A stretch of DNA of 64,000 nt from Zhengitettix transpicula (GCA_037074705.1 CM073592.1:87361129-87425128); one strand, 5' to 3'. Shown: positions 45,954 through 58,705, counted from the first letter of the stretch. The notes: generated from the letters alone by a model not told the origin. Numbers and translations are program-made.

Positions 45954-46897
45954 AATAATTAAATATAATATGATTGTGGCGTTTCTAAATGAAAGAACTT
46001 AAGTGAAAACTATTAAACAAGATTTATTAACAATTTTAAAACAAGTATAAAAAACACAAAATATTTGGGATCTCAGGGTCTTGAACTGGGTTTGATAAAT
46101 GGCAGAATTTATATAATCAAAATTACATTTACTTTTTTATGGTAATCAATGCGTCTGAACATAGACGAAATTTGTTGCGGAAGAAATAATACTAAAGATT
46201 GAATTTAAACAATTTTAATTTTATCAAGAATTAAGAATCTCATTTTATCGATAATTAAATAATTAAAGAACGATCTGACTTTTATCTTTTAAACACGGTT
46301 TACAAATGATTTTAAAGTTTTTCTCTACTTACGGCCGCCCAGGTCCCTTTTTTAGTTTTTCGTGCACAATTTTGGGGACATCACCGATTCTAAGTACTCA
46401 CAGACTCTAAATGTTTACAGGCTCTATTTGGCGTTGTTTGTTAGTTGGTTTAACACAAATTGGTTGGTTTTCGATGCTTTACTTCAACCTGGATTTGTAG
46501 ATCTCGTGACTTTAGTTGAAAATGGACTTCATTTGTTTGTCTATGGCCAGCATGATGAATCTACGCTCGACCACCGAATACACACTAGTTCCTCAGTCTC
46601 CTTCCCGACTGAATATTGCTTTACTTTTTAATATTTGAAAGCATTTTTGTGACTGGACCACATTCTTTCGTTCTGACTGCCGACTGTAAAACTTTTCGTC
46701 TGATCTATTCGCTGTCTGCTGCCAGACTGAACTATTCGTCTCGTAAATTTTGAGCGCGTAAAAACCCTCTCGACCGATAAACAATGCTTTCTTTGCCTTG
46801 CCGGTTTGTTGCGGCGTCCGCTCTATATCCACTAATAATGAGTCCTCTACAATTCAACTTTTCAATAAGAACAATGCCTTAATTACCAATTACTACA
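45951..46897 (-). mobile_element. LTR1-E
   Basis: The plus-strand ends are TGTAATAATTAAATATAATA and TTACCAATTACTACA. Its left flank is the (AT)n tract; on the right ATAT follows at 46898-46901. The shared core CTCAGGGTCTTGAACTGGGT lies at about 46073, and a minus-strand GTAAGTA site near 46332. It lacks a clear PBS-like module near its 3' end. No coding interior. Confidence 0.75.
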
Positions 46898-46901
46898 ATA
46901 T

Positions 46902-47898
46902 ATATATTCTAAAAGGGGTTAAGAGAATGCAACCGGTTCCCAAATGAAATTAGAAACTGTGACACTGTTTATAAATTTAAGTCTGGTTTAATAAGTGAGC
47001 ATTGTAAGTGGTGTCCCTAAAAATTGCTAATAAACAAAATTTCTAAATCAATACAATTATAATATTTAATTATGCTTAATATTTATAATTCCCGATTATT
47101 CACAGGTTATTTTATTAAATTATATGATAAAATGTAATATGGAAACATATACTTGTCTTTTTCCATCGTAAGTACATTGTTTAATTTTGTGTTAATTCAA
47201 TCGTTGATTATTGTACATAGGTCATACAACTGGTAGGACACAATCAGTAATTCATAACCATATTGTCTTAAATCTCCATTATAAAGGTTATTGCAAGAAA
47301 GCGTTCTTGTAAACCTCACATTTAATCCAAACGAATATAATCCAAAGTTTGGGAGAATTTGTTTAGGTTGGAGACTGGCATTTACTGTGGTCGCGATCAA
47401 TGTATCTCTTGACAGATTATGTTGAAGACTCCTTATATTCTGATCCAGTTTCAGTCTCCCGAGTCTGCGTCAAAGAAAACGTCTCTCGAAATGGCTTTTT
47501 ATAAAGATGTACACCGTTTTTTCTCTCTAGAGGGAAATCCCAATTTATGAGTCCCTTGCCTTCGCTAACACGTCCCGTTTATATCTCAGCTGGTACACGC
47601 CGCTCCATAAGCTTAGCTCTATTTGAAAAAAAAATGTTTGGCTTATTTCTATATTTTATAAAGACAACTATTTCATATTCTCCAGTAACAACGTTTATTA
47701 CTATTTCCTTTATAATATTTACTGATGAAAATATGGTTTGAAATATATTGAAATCCAATAATCCTATTTGTTTGTTTACAGACATTGTGGTTCCTGAATT
47801 CGCATAAACTTGAATAACATAAAATCAGTCGGCAAGGATGGAAATATAAAAATTTAATAATATTTATCACTCCGGGACTGTTCAGTAAAATTAATTAC
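46902..47898. other. unrecognised stretch
   Basis: Short overlapping frames only. No repeat family was recognised. Confidence 0.35.
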
Positions 47899-48141
47899 TA
47901 ACAACCAACCGCCCACAATTATCAACTTCAATAAAATGTATTCATCAAAAATAAAACCATTAGAAGCTTTCGACTACTTTAACATATTCATCAAAAGACT
48001 TAAAACTACATTTAAATGTGACGACACGTGTAAAATGAATATTTCAAAGGAATATAGTTAAAACAGTCGAAAGCTTGTGATGTTTTTATTTTTAATGAAT
48101 ACGTTTTAATAAAGTTGATATTGCGGTCGGTTGGTTTTTAT
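47899..48141. mobile_element. foldback MITE with ~80-bp inverted arms
   Basis: The left arm TAACAACCAACCGCCCAC... and the right arm ...TTGCGGTCGGTTGGTTTTTA are inverted repeats of about 80 bp with roughly 80-85% identity. They include AGCTTTCGACT in both. No coding. The superfamily is not determined. Confidence 0.75.
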
Positions 48142-48773
48142 TAATTAATTAATATTAAAGTTTTTATAATGACAAATTGGTTCATCCAACACTAAACTAA
48201 TATAACTCTAATGAATAATATATTGTGATATTAGAATACTCTATGAGTGATATGTAATAGGACGGCCATTGTAATTATAACATAAATGCCAGCAACATTT
48301 GACTAACGTTTAAAATACTAGTAGAAAGTGTGTTTTTTCATTTCATGTAGAGTGAAAAATACATTATCTAGATTAATATTTATAATCTTTAATAATAATT
48401 AATTTACTGTTTTGAATGGTGCTCTGAAAGCCTTTATCGACATTATTGGATTTCTCTTATATTTTCTATCTTTCGAATTTATTACCCTGTTCTCTTACTA
48501 CTTTCCTCTTTCAGTTACACAGGAAAAACGAACTCGTTGAACTAAGTTCAATAAGCTGGAAGAAACATATTAATCAGCGGAATAAATACAACAAATTATT
48601 TCCGGACTAAATAAACATTATAAAAAGTGCTTTCACAGTTCAGGAACAACCGAAACAAAATTGACTAGAACTACTCACACTATATTCTGGAATTTTGACA
48701 TTAAGTTCTGGAAAATAGTAAACAAATATTGTAATGTAAACAATATAAATAATGATGTCGAGTCGAAATATAT
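48142..48773. other. unrecognised AT-rich stretch
   Basis: Nothing recognised. Confidence 0.35.
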
Positions 48774-49112
48774 ATTGGAATAGTCGGCCAGCTGCCTCCT
48801 AAACCAGTCAAGACACGGCGAGGGCAAATCTGCGTCCCCACAGCAAACTCTTCTCCCGCTATCGGAAGGGTGTGGAACAAGTACCAAATGCCCGCCCTAC
48901 CTGATACAGGTTTTTCTAGGGTTTGTCCTGCATTACTTTTAGGCGAATGCAGGGTAGGATCCTTAAACCATAGCCCGGGGCCCTAGTTAACCCTTGGCTA
49001 CCTTCCTCAACCCTTACGCATCCCCCCTTTCAAATCCATGCCCTATGTTATAAGAGGGGAGTTGCCACTATGTGGATTACCCTATACGCCTGTCTACACC
49101 TAAAAAAAAACC
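48774..49112 (+). mobile_element. HPR-13, 5'-truncated
   Basis: It starts within the body at ATTGGAATAGTCGGCC and runs to GTCTACACCTAAAAAAAAA. The 5' truncation with an intact poly(A) end is typical of target-primed reverse transcription. No clear target duplication. Confidence 0.82.
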
Positions 49113-49715
49113 TTAAAAACATAACAGATATTTCCCTCTAATATTTAAATAATTTTCACACCGACAAGTTCTGGGAATATCATTAAATTAAGTAAGCTAC
49201 TGCACTAATTCCATTGAGTACACAAAATGTTATAACTAATTTTGTCACTAGCGTAATAAAGGTCTGATTTAATGTGATTTATGATTGTCCTTTATCTTCT
49301 GTATTCCGATTGGAAGATTACAATTTCAAAGTTGGATTAGTGCACGGTACATATTTTCCTATTACCTAATATGATAATATATATTATAACTAAATGCATT
49401 CTAGAAGGCTGGTAGGACTTCGGGTGAACCACGCGACCTTTGATAACCTCTGATCCCTGCGTTAATTTTATTATACATTCACGTAATAAAAAAATATTCG
49501 TAACAATTAAAAAAATTATTTACGACATTAATATTGTAGAGTTTAAATTCGTTTTGGATATAGAACGTCAAGTTAATCGTTTACAGAGCTCGGTCTGAAA
49601 TAATGCTCTGAATTTATGCACTAATCTTCTCCAAAGACTATAATTTATTTTAGTTTCCAACATTCTCTAGGTTCTTTTAACATTTCAACTCTTCCATATC
49701 TTACTAACACTAAAT
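49113..49715. other. unrecognised AT-rich stretch
   Basis: Nothing recognised. Confidence 0.35.
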
Positions 49716-49729
49716 ACGATCCTCATGCA

Positions 49730-50286
49730 TAGAGTCTGCGAGGGCTATTCTTTCGCAGGCAATACCTGCGAGGGATGTTCTCTCGCAGGCAGAACCTTTT
49801 AGGAGAGATACGAAGGGGCTACCTTTGGCGATGCCTTTTCCTCTCCGTTTTTTAACTAAGGTTCACACAAGCCGAGGCACCGCGGCCTGTTCTGAGAGGT
49901 GTATGTTACGGGGTCACAGACCTTGGGCAAACGGTAAGAGTTGTCCGCTATTCCCATTGGAATAGTCGGCCAGCTGCCTCCTAAACTGGTCGAGGCACGG
50001 ATAAGGGAATGCTACGTCCCCACTGAAAACTCCTCTCCCGCTATCGTAAGGGCGTGGGACAAGTACCCAATGCCCGACCTACCTGATGCAGGTTTTTCTA
50101 GGGTTTTCCCTGCATTTCTTTAGGTGAATGCCGGGTAGGATCCTTAAAATATAGCCCGGGGGCCCTAGTAACCCTTGGCTTCCTTCTTCTACCTTTCCGC
50201 ATCCCCCCTTTCAAATTCCTTCCTATGCTATTAAAGGGAAGTTGCCCAACGTGGATTACCCTCATGTAGTCTGTTGTCCAAAAAAA
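49730..50286 (+). mobile_element. HPR-14, intact with 14-bp target duplication
   Basis: It has two head hairpins (about 49735-49759 and 49765-49790), a complete body and poly(A). A perfect 14-bp duplication, ACGATCCTCATGCA, lies at 49716-49729 and 50287-50300. This is the cleanest insertion in the window and fixes both element ends. Confidence 0.92.
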
Positions 50287-50300
50287 ACGATCCTCATGCA

Positions 50301-52000
50301 GACAAACTTGAAATTGAGAACAAATAAGAAAGAAAAATTAATCTCATTCGCCATTATAAAAAGACGCCAATTTGGCGTCGAATCGTCCGGCATTTTTAAA
50401 TTAAAATTTTCTTTGTTATTGTTTCTATATTTAAAGTTTGTTCGTATGAAGGTAGTATTTAGTATTATTATTTAATTAAAAACGTTAACTTCTATGATAT
50501 TTCCCATATCTTTCCTCTTTGAATTTTTTTTCATCGCCTTCTCTGTGTTCCTTACGATATTTGGTGTTATAAGTATTAAGCCTAATTTATCTTTTCATTG
50601 ATAGAAAAAGCATTTTTCATTCACACAAAATCCATGGAAATAAACATTTGTGATGGTCATCTTACTGGTGTAATTTGACCGTATCGATTAGTCTCTTGTT
50701 TTGCTTGGGATGATTTTCCGGCCCTGCTTAGCAGACGAACCTCATTAATTAGCCACAGTACACATTCCCGAGATAATAGTATGAGCTTCCTTAATGACCA
50801 CATCGCTCTGAGGGCCGGCAAACGAGCTTCGATCTCCCGACGCAGCTCCTCTGATACCAGCAGCCTAATGATCGAGGGCTTCCTCCACCACTGCATGCAT
50901 AGCTTCCTGTTCTGACCTCTTTGGCATTGCGTAACTGATAAAACAAAGGGGTTTTCAAACATCTATGGCGCAGATACAGATAAATAAGTAATTTAGTCCG
51001 AATAAAATGACGACAACTGCAAGCATACGAAAGCAGATTAAATAGAAAGAAATGATCATGTAAAATATTATATTAGATTCTACAATAGATGTTGAAAATA
51101 GCTAACATTATTTTTTGAGGCAATGGAATATATTTCAATGTAAAACGAAACATTTCAATAGAAACTAATAAAAATAAAATATTTAAATGTACGATTACGT
51201 TTGCTGATTTTATTATTTAATGACTCTTACGAACACAGTGTATGAAATTTATACGAACAGTTTGGCGCGTATAATAAATTTTAGCTTATCGGAAAATTAA
51301 GATAAATTGAGTTTCAATTACACCTGAAACTGCTTATGTTTACCGTCATCATTAAAATAAAAATATGAAACTGTCATCTGAGCGTTTAAATTGTGGGTTT
51401 CCTGGAATTTTGATAGATGAAAAATGTCATCCATGACTCTTTGTGAATATTTCTACCCCAATTGTTACGCTAACTAAGTGAATGAAAGCGTGACCTTGCT
51501 CTTTAGCCAAAGGTAGCGCTAATATTGGAAAGCGGTTATTCGCGATTCAATTATTTGATGGAGCTTCGCAGGAGGCAAGTTAACAAGGTAATAACGTCCC
51601 TCCCCCACAGGGATCGGGATCGGGAGTGAAAGTGCCTGGCGAGGAGCTGTCGGCGGCTGTAATGAACCTGATCGACTCTCAACTCATCGTTCAGACCGGA
51701 AACTCTCAACGCCATTAATGCTCCACTTCGTATCAGATTCCCTTTAGAATGTGACTTCCAATAAGTTCGGTGAATCAAATTTAAACTTTATCAACTTAAG
51801 TATTTAACCTGCGTTTTCACGCCGTCTCCCGCTTTATTCTCTATGCAGTCGCAAAAACCACATCGGAACAAAAATACAAGGTAAAATTCTAAAAAAAAAG
51901 CTATTTCGCATATACAAAATGTACAACGACTATGACTATATGAAATTGTAAATACTTTTCCTTTGGGTTGGGGTGGGATACGAGTTATTTATTATAATTA
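50301..52000. other. unrecognised stretch
   Basis: It has a 101-codon minus-strand frame (50657-50962) and a 75-codon minus frame (51551-51778) in GC-richer patches. Neither shows a domain I recognise, and either could be chance or a decayed exon. Confidence 0.35.
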
Positions 52001-52763
52001 CTAGCTGGGTGCCTGGCGTTGCCCGTGTAATATTTATATAAACCCGAAAAAGAATTATTTCTATTAATCAGTTGATTTAACCTAAATCTATATGTTCCTA
52101 GTTCCGTACATACTTTCGACCGATATTTCATTGAACAGCTATAAAATGAATTGAATTTTATTGCATCAATCCCAATAAACATACCTTCGAATTTCTTCTT
52201 AAATATACTCCTTGAGTATTGCAGGATATAATTGTCCCTCAGTCTTCAGACATTACGAAAGATTAAATTGATGAAATTGTTAGCTAGATTCACAATGTAA
52301 ACAAATGGTAAAACAATATGGCACTGAAGTCACTAATATAGCACAAAAATTAACTTACACTTTACACAAGGATAGTGAAGTATTTCGTATTGTTTTTTAT
52401 TATCATTCGATGGAGTGTTACTGGATAAAATTATACCTTTTATTCAATTAAAATGTTCCTGCTTTACTTCATTACGGAAAAGGAAATATTTACATTGTTC
52501 GTCGCGTAGAAACGTCTCTCTGTCTTGCGTGACGTCATGATCTCTTGGCGCGCAGTAATTTAACACAAAATGATCACGTTTTTCAATTATAATTCTTTCC
52601 ACCTTTATGCTACATGTTTCTCACCCCCACAGTACCGTTTCTTGTCATTTGAAGAATATGTGTAGCAATTTTTGTTGCATTCTGTCCACGCGATAAAATT
52701 TGTATAAAGAACAACGTAAATACATACATACATACAAATATACATCCTTTTTTATTATATAGA
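52001..52763 (-). mobile_element. Helitron-like element 2 (non-autonomous)
   Basis: On the minus strand it begins A|TCTATATAATAAAAAAGG and ends GGGCAACGCCAGGCACCCAG followed by CTAG|T. This gives the Helitron hallmarks of TC start, CTAG end and A/T host flanks, with a (GTAT)n-type tract near the 5' end. It aligns with 16543-17947 at both ends (GACAGAAT(T/G)CAACAAAAATTG, GGTACTGTGGGG, ACTGCGCGC). Confidence 0.68.
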
Positions 52764-55700
52764 TTTAAGTATTTATGTATAATTAATATCAAATATTTAA
52801 ATAAAACTTCTAATTAAAAAATTACAAATTCAATTTAAACAATTTAAAAATATACACTCTTTTATTCAGTGTAAAATTTATCAGGGAAATTATTTTTGTA
52901 TATTATTTGTAGGAATAAAAACGAATTTTTGTGTCTATTTTTTATTATACTTTGTTTAAAGTCCCATCAACTTAATGTTTACATCTTTTAGATGTTGGAG
53001 TCAATCTATTTGAGATTGCCTAATATGCAATTCCGTCCTTGATCAAATTTACTGCATTCATTATTGATATGCTTGACGGTAATGATGATGACGATGTATT
53101 GGGATCAGAGGTAGAGAGCGCATAGTGAATAGGTAAAGATGGTTAGTCTTGGATTGGGCGGTACGGACCCTGAAGACAACAATTTGGTCCGTTTCATTTA
53201 AATAGGATCGATTTGTATGGTGTAGACGTTAACTGATTGTGAATAAAAGTTTCTTTGTTTTATGTCGTTCCATTTGGATTTCCAGTGCTGACGAAGTCTG
53301 GATTGTGCATGTCTCCAAATGTCCCGGACAGTATTCATGTCGTTGGCGTTCTTGGCTTCTAAGTATCTGATGACGTTTCAAATTTTATTTGTGAGTGAAT
53401 AAATACACACTTTTTTACTGTTTTTCCAGTTTCGGTTAATTTATTGGAATGTTTCCTGGATTTAATTCGGAATTTTGTTTAATGCTTATTTTTGATCATT
53501 TATGGATGGCGAGTCGTGAATTTGTGAGGACTTTAGTTTGTTTGCCAAGTATGAAGGAATGTGTTTTTAAGTCGTATCGGATATCGTGAACTTCTGCGGT
53601 GAATATTGATGTTGAATGGTTTAGCGCACTGTCTTCCGACCTTTTTTTTAACTATGCCCCACCTAAGTCTTTATGATGCCCTCTATGTAAATATCCTTAT
53701 TACAACTTGTTCCGGCGAAACATTTTGATTTTAGGAGGAAATACTGAGAGATTACTAAGAAAAAAAACATGAATAAAGTCTTCTCGAGCTTCTAACCGAG
53801 TAAAAAATTGTATACGCGACGTTTCGATGACGTTCACTGCCATCGGCTTCTAGCAATAGTGTTAGTCCGATGTTATCTGGTCTTTATTTATAGAGAAGCG
53901 CAGGTTTTCATTTTTAAATGTTTAGAATCTTCAGAGATATAAAGCTTGCGTTCGACTCTCAATAACTTCACAGGTTATATTAAATTTGTAATAAATTTTG
54001 TGTTTAAACATGGTTGGTTTTACTTGTTATTCTATGGATTGAAAGGCAATCATTTTTGGAGGTAAGTAAACCTTGCCTGACTTTACCGTTGACGTGCTTA
54101 AATGAGTGCTAAGTCAATACAAAGTAAATTGCAATACTCCTAATTACGTCTGTTAAATATTCTAGAAATCCCGTTCATTCGAGGATGACACAATATATTC
54201 TGACATCATATACCCTATAAAACTTTGAATCTGAACTGAGATCTGCTGTGTATTATGTATATATTTACAACTAATCCGACACTCATTTTTTGATCAGTTT
54301 TCTAGTATATTTAATTATGTTTGCTTAGTTATGGAACATTTTTATCAATAAATAATATTATTTTACCTTTGCAACAGCAAATATTATTGAAAATCTGCCT
54401 GAGATATCCAGTTATTAGTTTACGGATTATATTTATATGTATGCATAAGTATATAAATTTAATTCGAATATATTTTCTATTATTAGTAAACATTATAGGG
54501 ATACAACGTTTGTATAAATTTTCTTTCTCAAGTCCCAATAACAAATTTTCTAAGTGGTAATTAATTCATTAAGCAATACTTATAAAGTGCTGCCTGTCAA
54601 ATTTGGGCCAAATAAAACGTTATCTGTGTTATCTATTCCCGCTCCTTCTCGGCGATCCCTAGGAGTCTCGATTTGCCTTCTCATTGATATTCTAATGTAT
54701 ACGAAATTGGTATTCCACGCTTCTTCAGGGATGAACACGTTCATTTTCCCAGAAAATACTCTCACAGGACCTACAGTGCCATTGTTATCCCTAGGGATAA
54801 GGAATTCCAGGTCTAACGTCTTCGTTCCTTTGCTACACGGTTAAATTACGGAGGGAGCTTTTACTCCTAAATATGAGCTTTTCCGTTTGCGTTCTTTGAA
54901 TCTACAATAGCCCTTGTAATACCTTAGATTTAAATTGTAATAATCTCATTTAGAACCGAAGGGAACGAAATAAGACAATAGGAAAGAGAAACGGCGCCAT
55001 CCACCGTCGACGTAGACTTCGAGGCAATAGTACGACAATGATACATGAAAAATACTTTCGTAATAAAACACGCACCGAGAAATTGTACTTTATATGTTGC
55101 TTAGTACTGATAAGAAAAGTTTTAGATTTTAAAATCAGGTCACTGTAATATTATATTTTATTTTATGTGTTCGTTATTAATATTGTAAAATATCATAACT
55201 GGATAAAAAATTGGAATATAAAATTTAGGTTGGAATTAACACGACAATTAAAATTAAATACTCTAAAAAATTATTATATAAAATTATAAAAAATGAATGA
55301 ACGTTAATGTGGGGGAAATCACAAAGACAATTCAACTGATATCTCCGTGTCATTATCGGAGTCTTACAATAAGACAGGCGTAATTTAAATTTGTTTTTGA
55401 AATTTTGAAACAAGAATTTGTCAGTCGAACATAATGCGACTAGTATAGCTAGAGATAAATAATTATCCGGGACAAGAGGTTTACTACCCTGTAATTGTAG
55501 TGGTGTTAGGCCGGACCTAACTTTTACGCGGACTTTTGTTACGGAAACGTGGTAGTGTAAAAACTATTCTGATAATATTGACGCATTGAAATCTATTGTG
55601 CTCAATTCAGGAAATTTACGCAAAAATCGTATACGTGAAGGATAAGACATTACAAAAAGACCTTGCCACTGAATTGAATAATTGTAGTGGCGTTGCTTCA

Positions 55701-56046
55701 GCTTCTCGGAAAGGAGAGGGTTCCCAATTGACAACAATCCTCCCATCCACCTTCTCCGTTCTTGTACTGCGCACCTGACATGACTTGTTATACTTCACGA
55801 CCTATACACAATTTAATCATGTACAGAGTTACGTCGAATACCGCTGATTCTCGTCAGCTGCTGAATCTCGGCTCCTTCAGGTGTTGTAAATTTCAGTTAA
55901 ATATTATAATTTTATGAACATGATAATTTCTAATACAATTATGAGATAAAATTATTTAACATGCCTTGAAATTAATTAATTGAAACTTACTTCAGACAAT
56001 CAGTCGTTTACAACTCTGTTACATCAATTCCCAACCTGCTTGTCAT
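52764..56046. other. unrecognised stretch
   Basis: It contains a hairpin plus GAAACGTCG module on the minus strand at about 53819-53850 and a perfect 16-bp palindrome, TTATCCCTAGGGATAA, at 54785-54800. A frame-rich patch at 54550-54845 has no recognisable product. Confidence 0.35.
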
Positions 56047-56770
56047 TGTAATATAATAGTCTACACGTGCCCTCTTATCATAACGTCTCTTCAGCATAGC
56101 GGAACTAAGAGGGCGCAGCTGCAAGAACGCTGATGCATTTAAAGACATCACTTTAGATATAGTGAGTGACGATACGCACAACAACAACATAAATCTTCAC
56201 CCCTTCCGCCTAGGCAGCTGTGAAAACGCTGCGTCAAATGAAGTCAGCATTTTAAGTGCCTTATGCAGACATGCACACGGCAGCAGAAATCATTCCACCC
56301 TGTAAGAGTTCTCATTGGAGATTTAAAATCATCAGGGAGGGGGAAAGGAGTCTTCGAATTGTTCAGAGCTTCTTGGGAACGACAGTCGTGATCCAACCTC
56401 CACATGGGTCGGTGGCTCCTGGTGCTATCCTCCAGTTTGTCTTACTTTATTTTATTTCTAACTATTAAATCTCTTTATTCTTAATCAACTCTTATTTGAC
56501 TGAAGTGCAGCGAAACGCCAACCACCACGCCTAGGTTCAATTAGTTGAACCCGAACCCTCACGTTACCGACTTTCCTATTTCCTGTTCTTAATTCTTCCT
56601 TTATCCTCTAGATCGGTAGCCAGGTGAGCTAACGGAAGTATAGCTCGGTTGGTGAACGATCTATCTGGACATCCCATTTCCAACTGCTGGAATGTTACAT
56701 GTTCACAGTGGTGGAGTGTTACATGATGGCAGTTTGGGATGTTACATGGTGGCAGCGGTGGGATGTTACA
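56047..56770 (+). mobile_element. LTR2-b with tRNA-Leu PBS ladder
   Basis: It begins TGTAATATAATAGTCTAC and is homologous to 19365-20043. At its 3' end TTACA recurs at 56695, 56719, 56742 and 56766 (spacing 24, 23, 24), and PBS-like segments follow the first three. These are TGTTCACAGTGGTGGAG (56700), TGATGGCAGTTTGGGAT (56724) and TGGTGGCAGCGGTGGGAT (56747-56764). The last is the complement of the 18-nt 3' end of tRNA-Leu(AAG), including CCA, as I recall that tRNA. No internal coding and no obvious target duplication. Confidence 0.72.
56747..56764 (+). promoter_or_regulatory. primer-binding site, tRNA-Leu(AAG) type
   Basis: TGGTGGCAGCGGTGGGAT directly follows TTACA, the expected position of a PBS after an LTR end. 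It is intact over 18 nt, while the two upstream look-alikes are degraded. Confidence 0.65.
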
Positions 56771-58382
56771 TTATTATCCAGTCCCTTTCTTAGTCTAAAT
56801 TAGCACCTTAGCTCATAATTAGTCTACTACACCTTTTAATATCACCATGGAACTTACGAATAGCTTTTTTCCTTAATTACATGTACCATTTCTATAAATA
56901 TCAAATCTAATATGTATAATTTAAGCAAAATAATTATGAAATAGTTTCAATCTAAGTGTTGGAATAACTCAAGAAGAAATTTAGTTTTATGGTATTCGAA
57001 CTTTTACTCTTTCAGACCTTGAAATTATATGGTCACCACCATTAAGTCACACATGGTTCCCTACTTTTTGGAAACATCAGTTTTTCTCTTACAAATGTTA
57101 CTTTCGATCTTGAATCAAATTTATTAACTTTTCTATCTTATATCTATTTTTCATAGCATATAATAGCCGAAATTAAATGTATTAAAATTTTCGAATAGTT
57201 GTACTTTTGCTATCTTATAACTATTCATCATCAGAAATGGAAACTATATTTTGGATTCCTCCAGTTGTGAACGTAAGAGTGGAATAACATTGCACCGTCT
57301 TCATCTGAAATCGTTTAATCTTAGAAAGTGGGAGTTGTTTCACTTGACATTTCATCAAGTGGAGCGTGTTCGTGCTGGTTTTACGATTGGGCTTCGTCGT
57401 GACGTAAAACCCTTCCTGCGTGCATACGGGAGAAAATCGCGTGCCCTGCCGGTCCGGAGATTGGCCGCTCAGAGACTCTCCTAAATTGTTGATGAGTCCG
57501 AAATCATCAGCGCAGAGCACCACATTTTTTTCCTGAGGATATTTTAAGATGCAAGGTAAGATGACTTGCGCTTCTCCGTTTTCTCGGTTCCATATGCGAA
57601 CTAAATAAGTTAATAATTTACGGTGTTCGTTAAAGAAAACGTTCGTTACATGTCATAATATTATTGAGATCATGCAATACCTCATAGTCAAGCCAAAAAA
57701 GGTAAAGTGGGATTGGAGGAACTACACGTTATCATTATAAATTTGTAAACACTATATGAGATTTGCTTTGTAGTCTCACAAGAAAATCATTATTCAGTTT
57801 TTTAGAAGATTTTAAAGTTTTAATGTTAAAAATGCATACAAACCAATACAATTTAAATTTTTTCATTCTATTGAGATCAGATTTTCATTTTATTTCATAT
57901 GCTATTGAATCTATGATCATATATGTGTTTTGAATCCCGTATCGGGATAATTACTTAATAAGAATTACTTATTAAATTGCAGGAAAATTTATAAAAATTA
58001 TTACATTAACTTCTTCAATAGTACCATGGTCAGAGCCAACAAATCTTAATTTAAAGATAAGCATGTAAATTACAAACAATCGTAGTGTTTCTAGTAGATT
58101 GTGGTATAAATTGTAGTCGAGTAAATGTTAATGATAACATGCATCTATATTAAAATTTTACATACTATGCACGTTTGTTATTAAAGAAGTTTGTAAATCA
58201 GACGGTTTCGTCAAACATTAATGCATACATAATTTTTATCTAATTTAACTAATATGATGTACAAATATCAACTAATGCAGTTATTCTATCTTCTCTACAT
58301 TTAATATTGGAATTGTCAATTTTTATGCTAGTTCAACATATTCTATATATCAAAGATTTAAGCTTTTCCCGGTGTAGTTGTT
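56771..58382. other. unrecognised stretch
   Basis: A 100-codon minus-strand frame at 57221-57523 has no recognisable domain. The hairpin module at 57189-57234 is listed separately. Confidence 0.35.
57189..57234 (-). other. hammerhead-like core module
   Basis: On the minus strand CTGATGA is followed by T, then an 8-bp stem (GAATAGTT pairing AACTATTC, 18-nt loop), then GAAAA. It is preceded by ATCCAAAATATAG, and a similar ATCCAAAATA precedes the module at 24188. Stems I and III were not placed. Confidence 0.35.
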
Positions 58383-58520
58383 CAATATATTGTTCTCGGA
58401 GTTCAACCGGGATTTGCATAATTATATTAGAACGCAACGTTTTGACGACTAAAAGCTCTGTCGTCATCTTCGCCTAGAAGATTTTGCAAAACCCTGTTGC
58501 ACTCCGAGAACAATATATTG
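58383..58520. mobile_element. MITE with ~40-bp inverted ends
   Basis: CAATATATTGTTCTCGGAGT at the left end is repeated inverted at the right end (ACTCCGAGAACAATATATTG). Pairing continues to about 40 bp. The 138-bp element encloses a GATGACGAC/GTCGTC hairpin next to AAAACGTTG on the minus strand. Confidence 0.8.
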
Positions 58521-58705
58521 TATTCTATATATAGTGGTTATTAGTGAAATACTCAACAGGCTAGCTACTTTTTTACAATAATAAAATTAGTAATTAATTC
58601 GTTCTATCGTGGTAGAGTCGTTAAAAATATTTTATGTTATAAAACTTTTTGGGGACGCTACTGTCGCTAGATGTTTAATAGTTGAACTTCTACTGTTTTT
58701 GGAGT

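Noticed and set aside
52990..53330. Minus-strand frame fragments (RLRQHWKSKWND, PRLTIF) resembling the RNase H tail of jockey-type LINEs
   Set aside because: The similarity is short, interrupted and lacks catalytic residues. Too weak to list as a feature without a search.
54785..54800. Perfect 16-bp palindrome TTATCCCTAGGGATAA, partly like a homing-endonuclease half-site
   Set aside because: An isolated palindrome of this size is not evidence of a homing element, and no intron or endonuclease frame is present.
57221..57523. Minus-strand frame with CADD, similar to a reverse transcriptase YADD motif
   Set aside because: No other reverse transcriptase motif is found around it, and the flanking residues do not fit the family.
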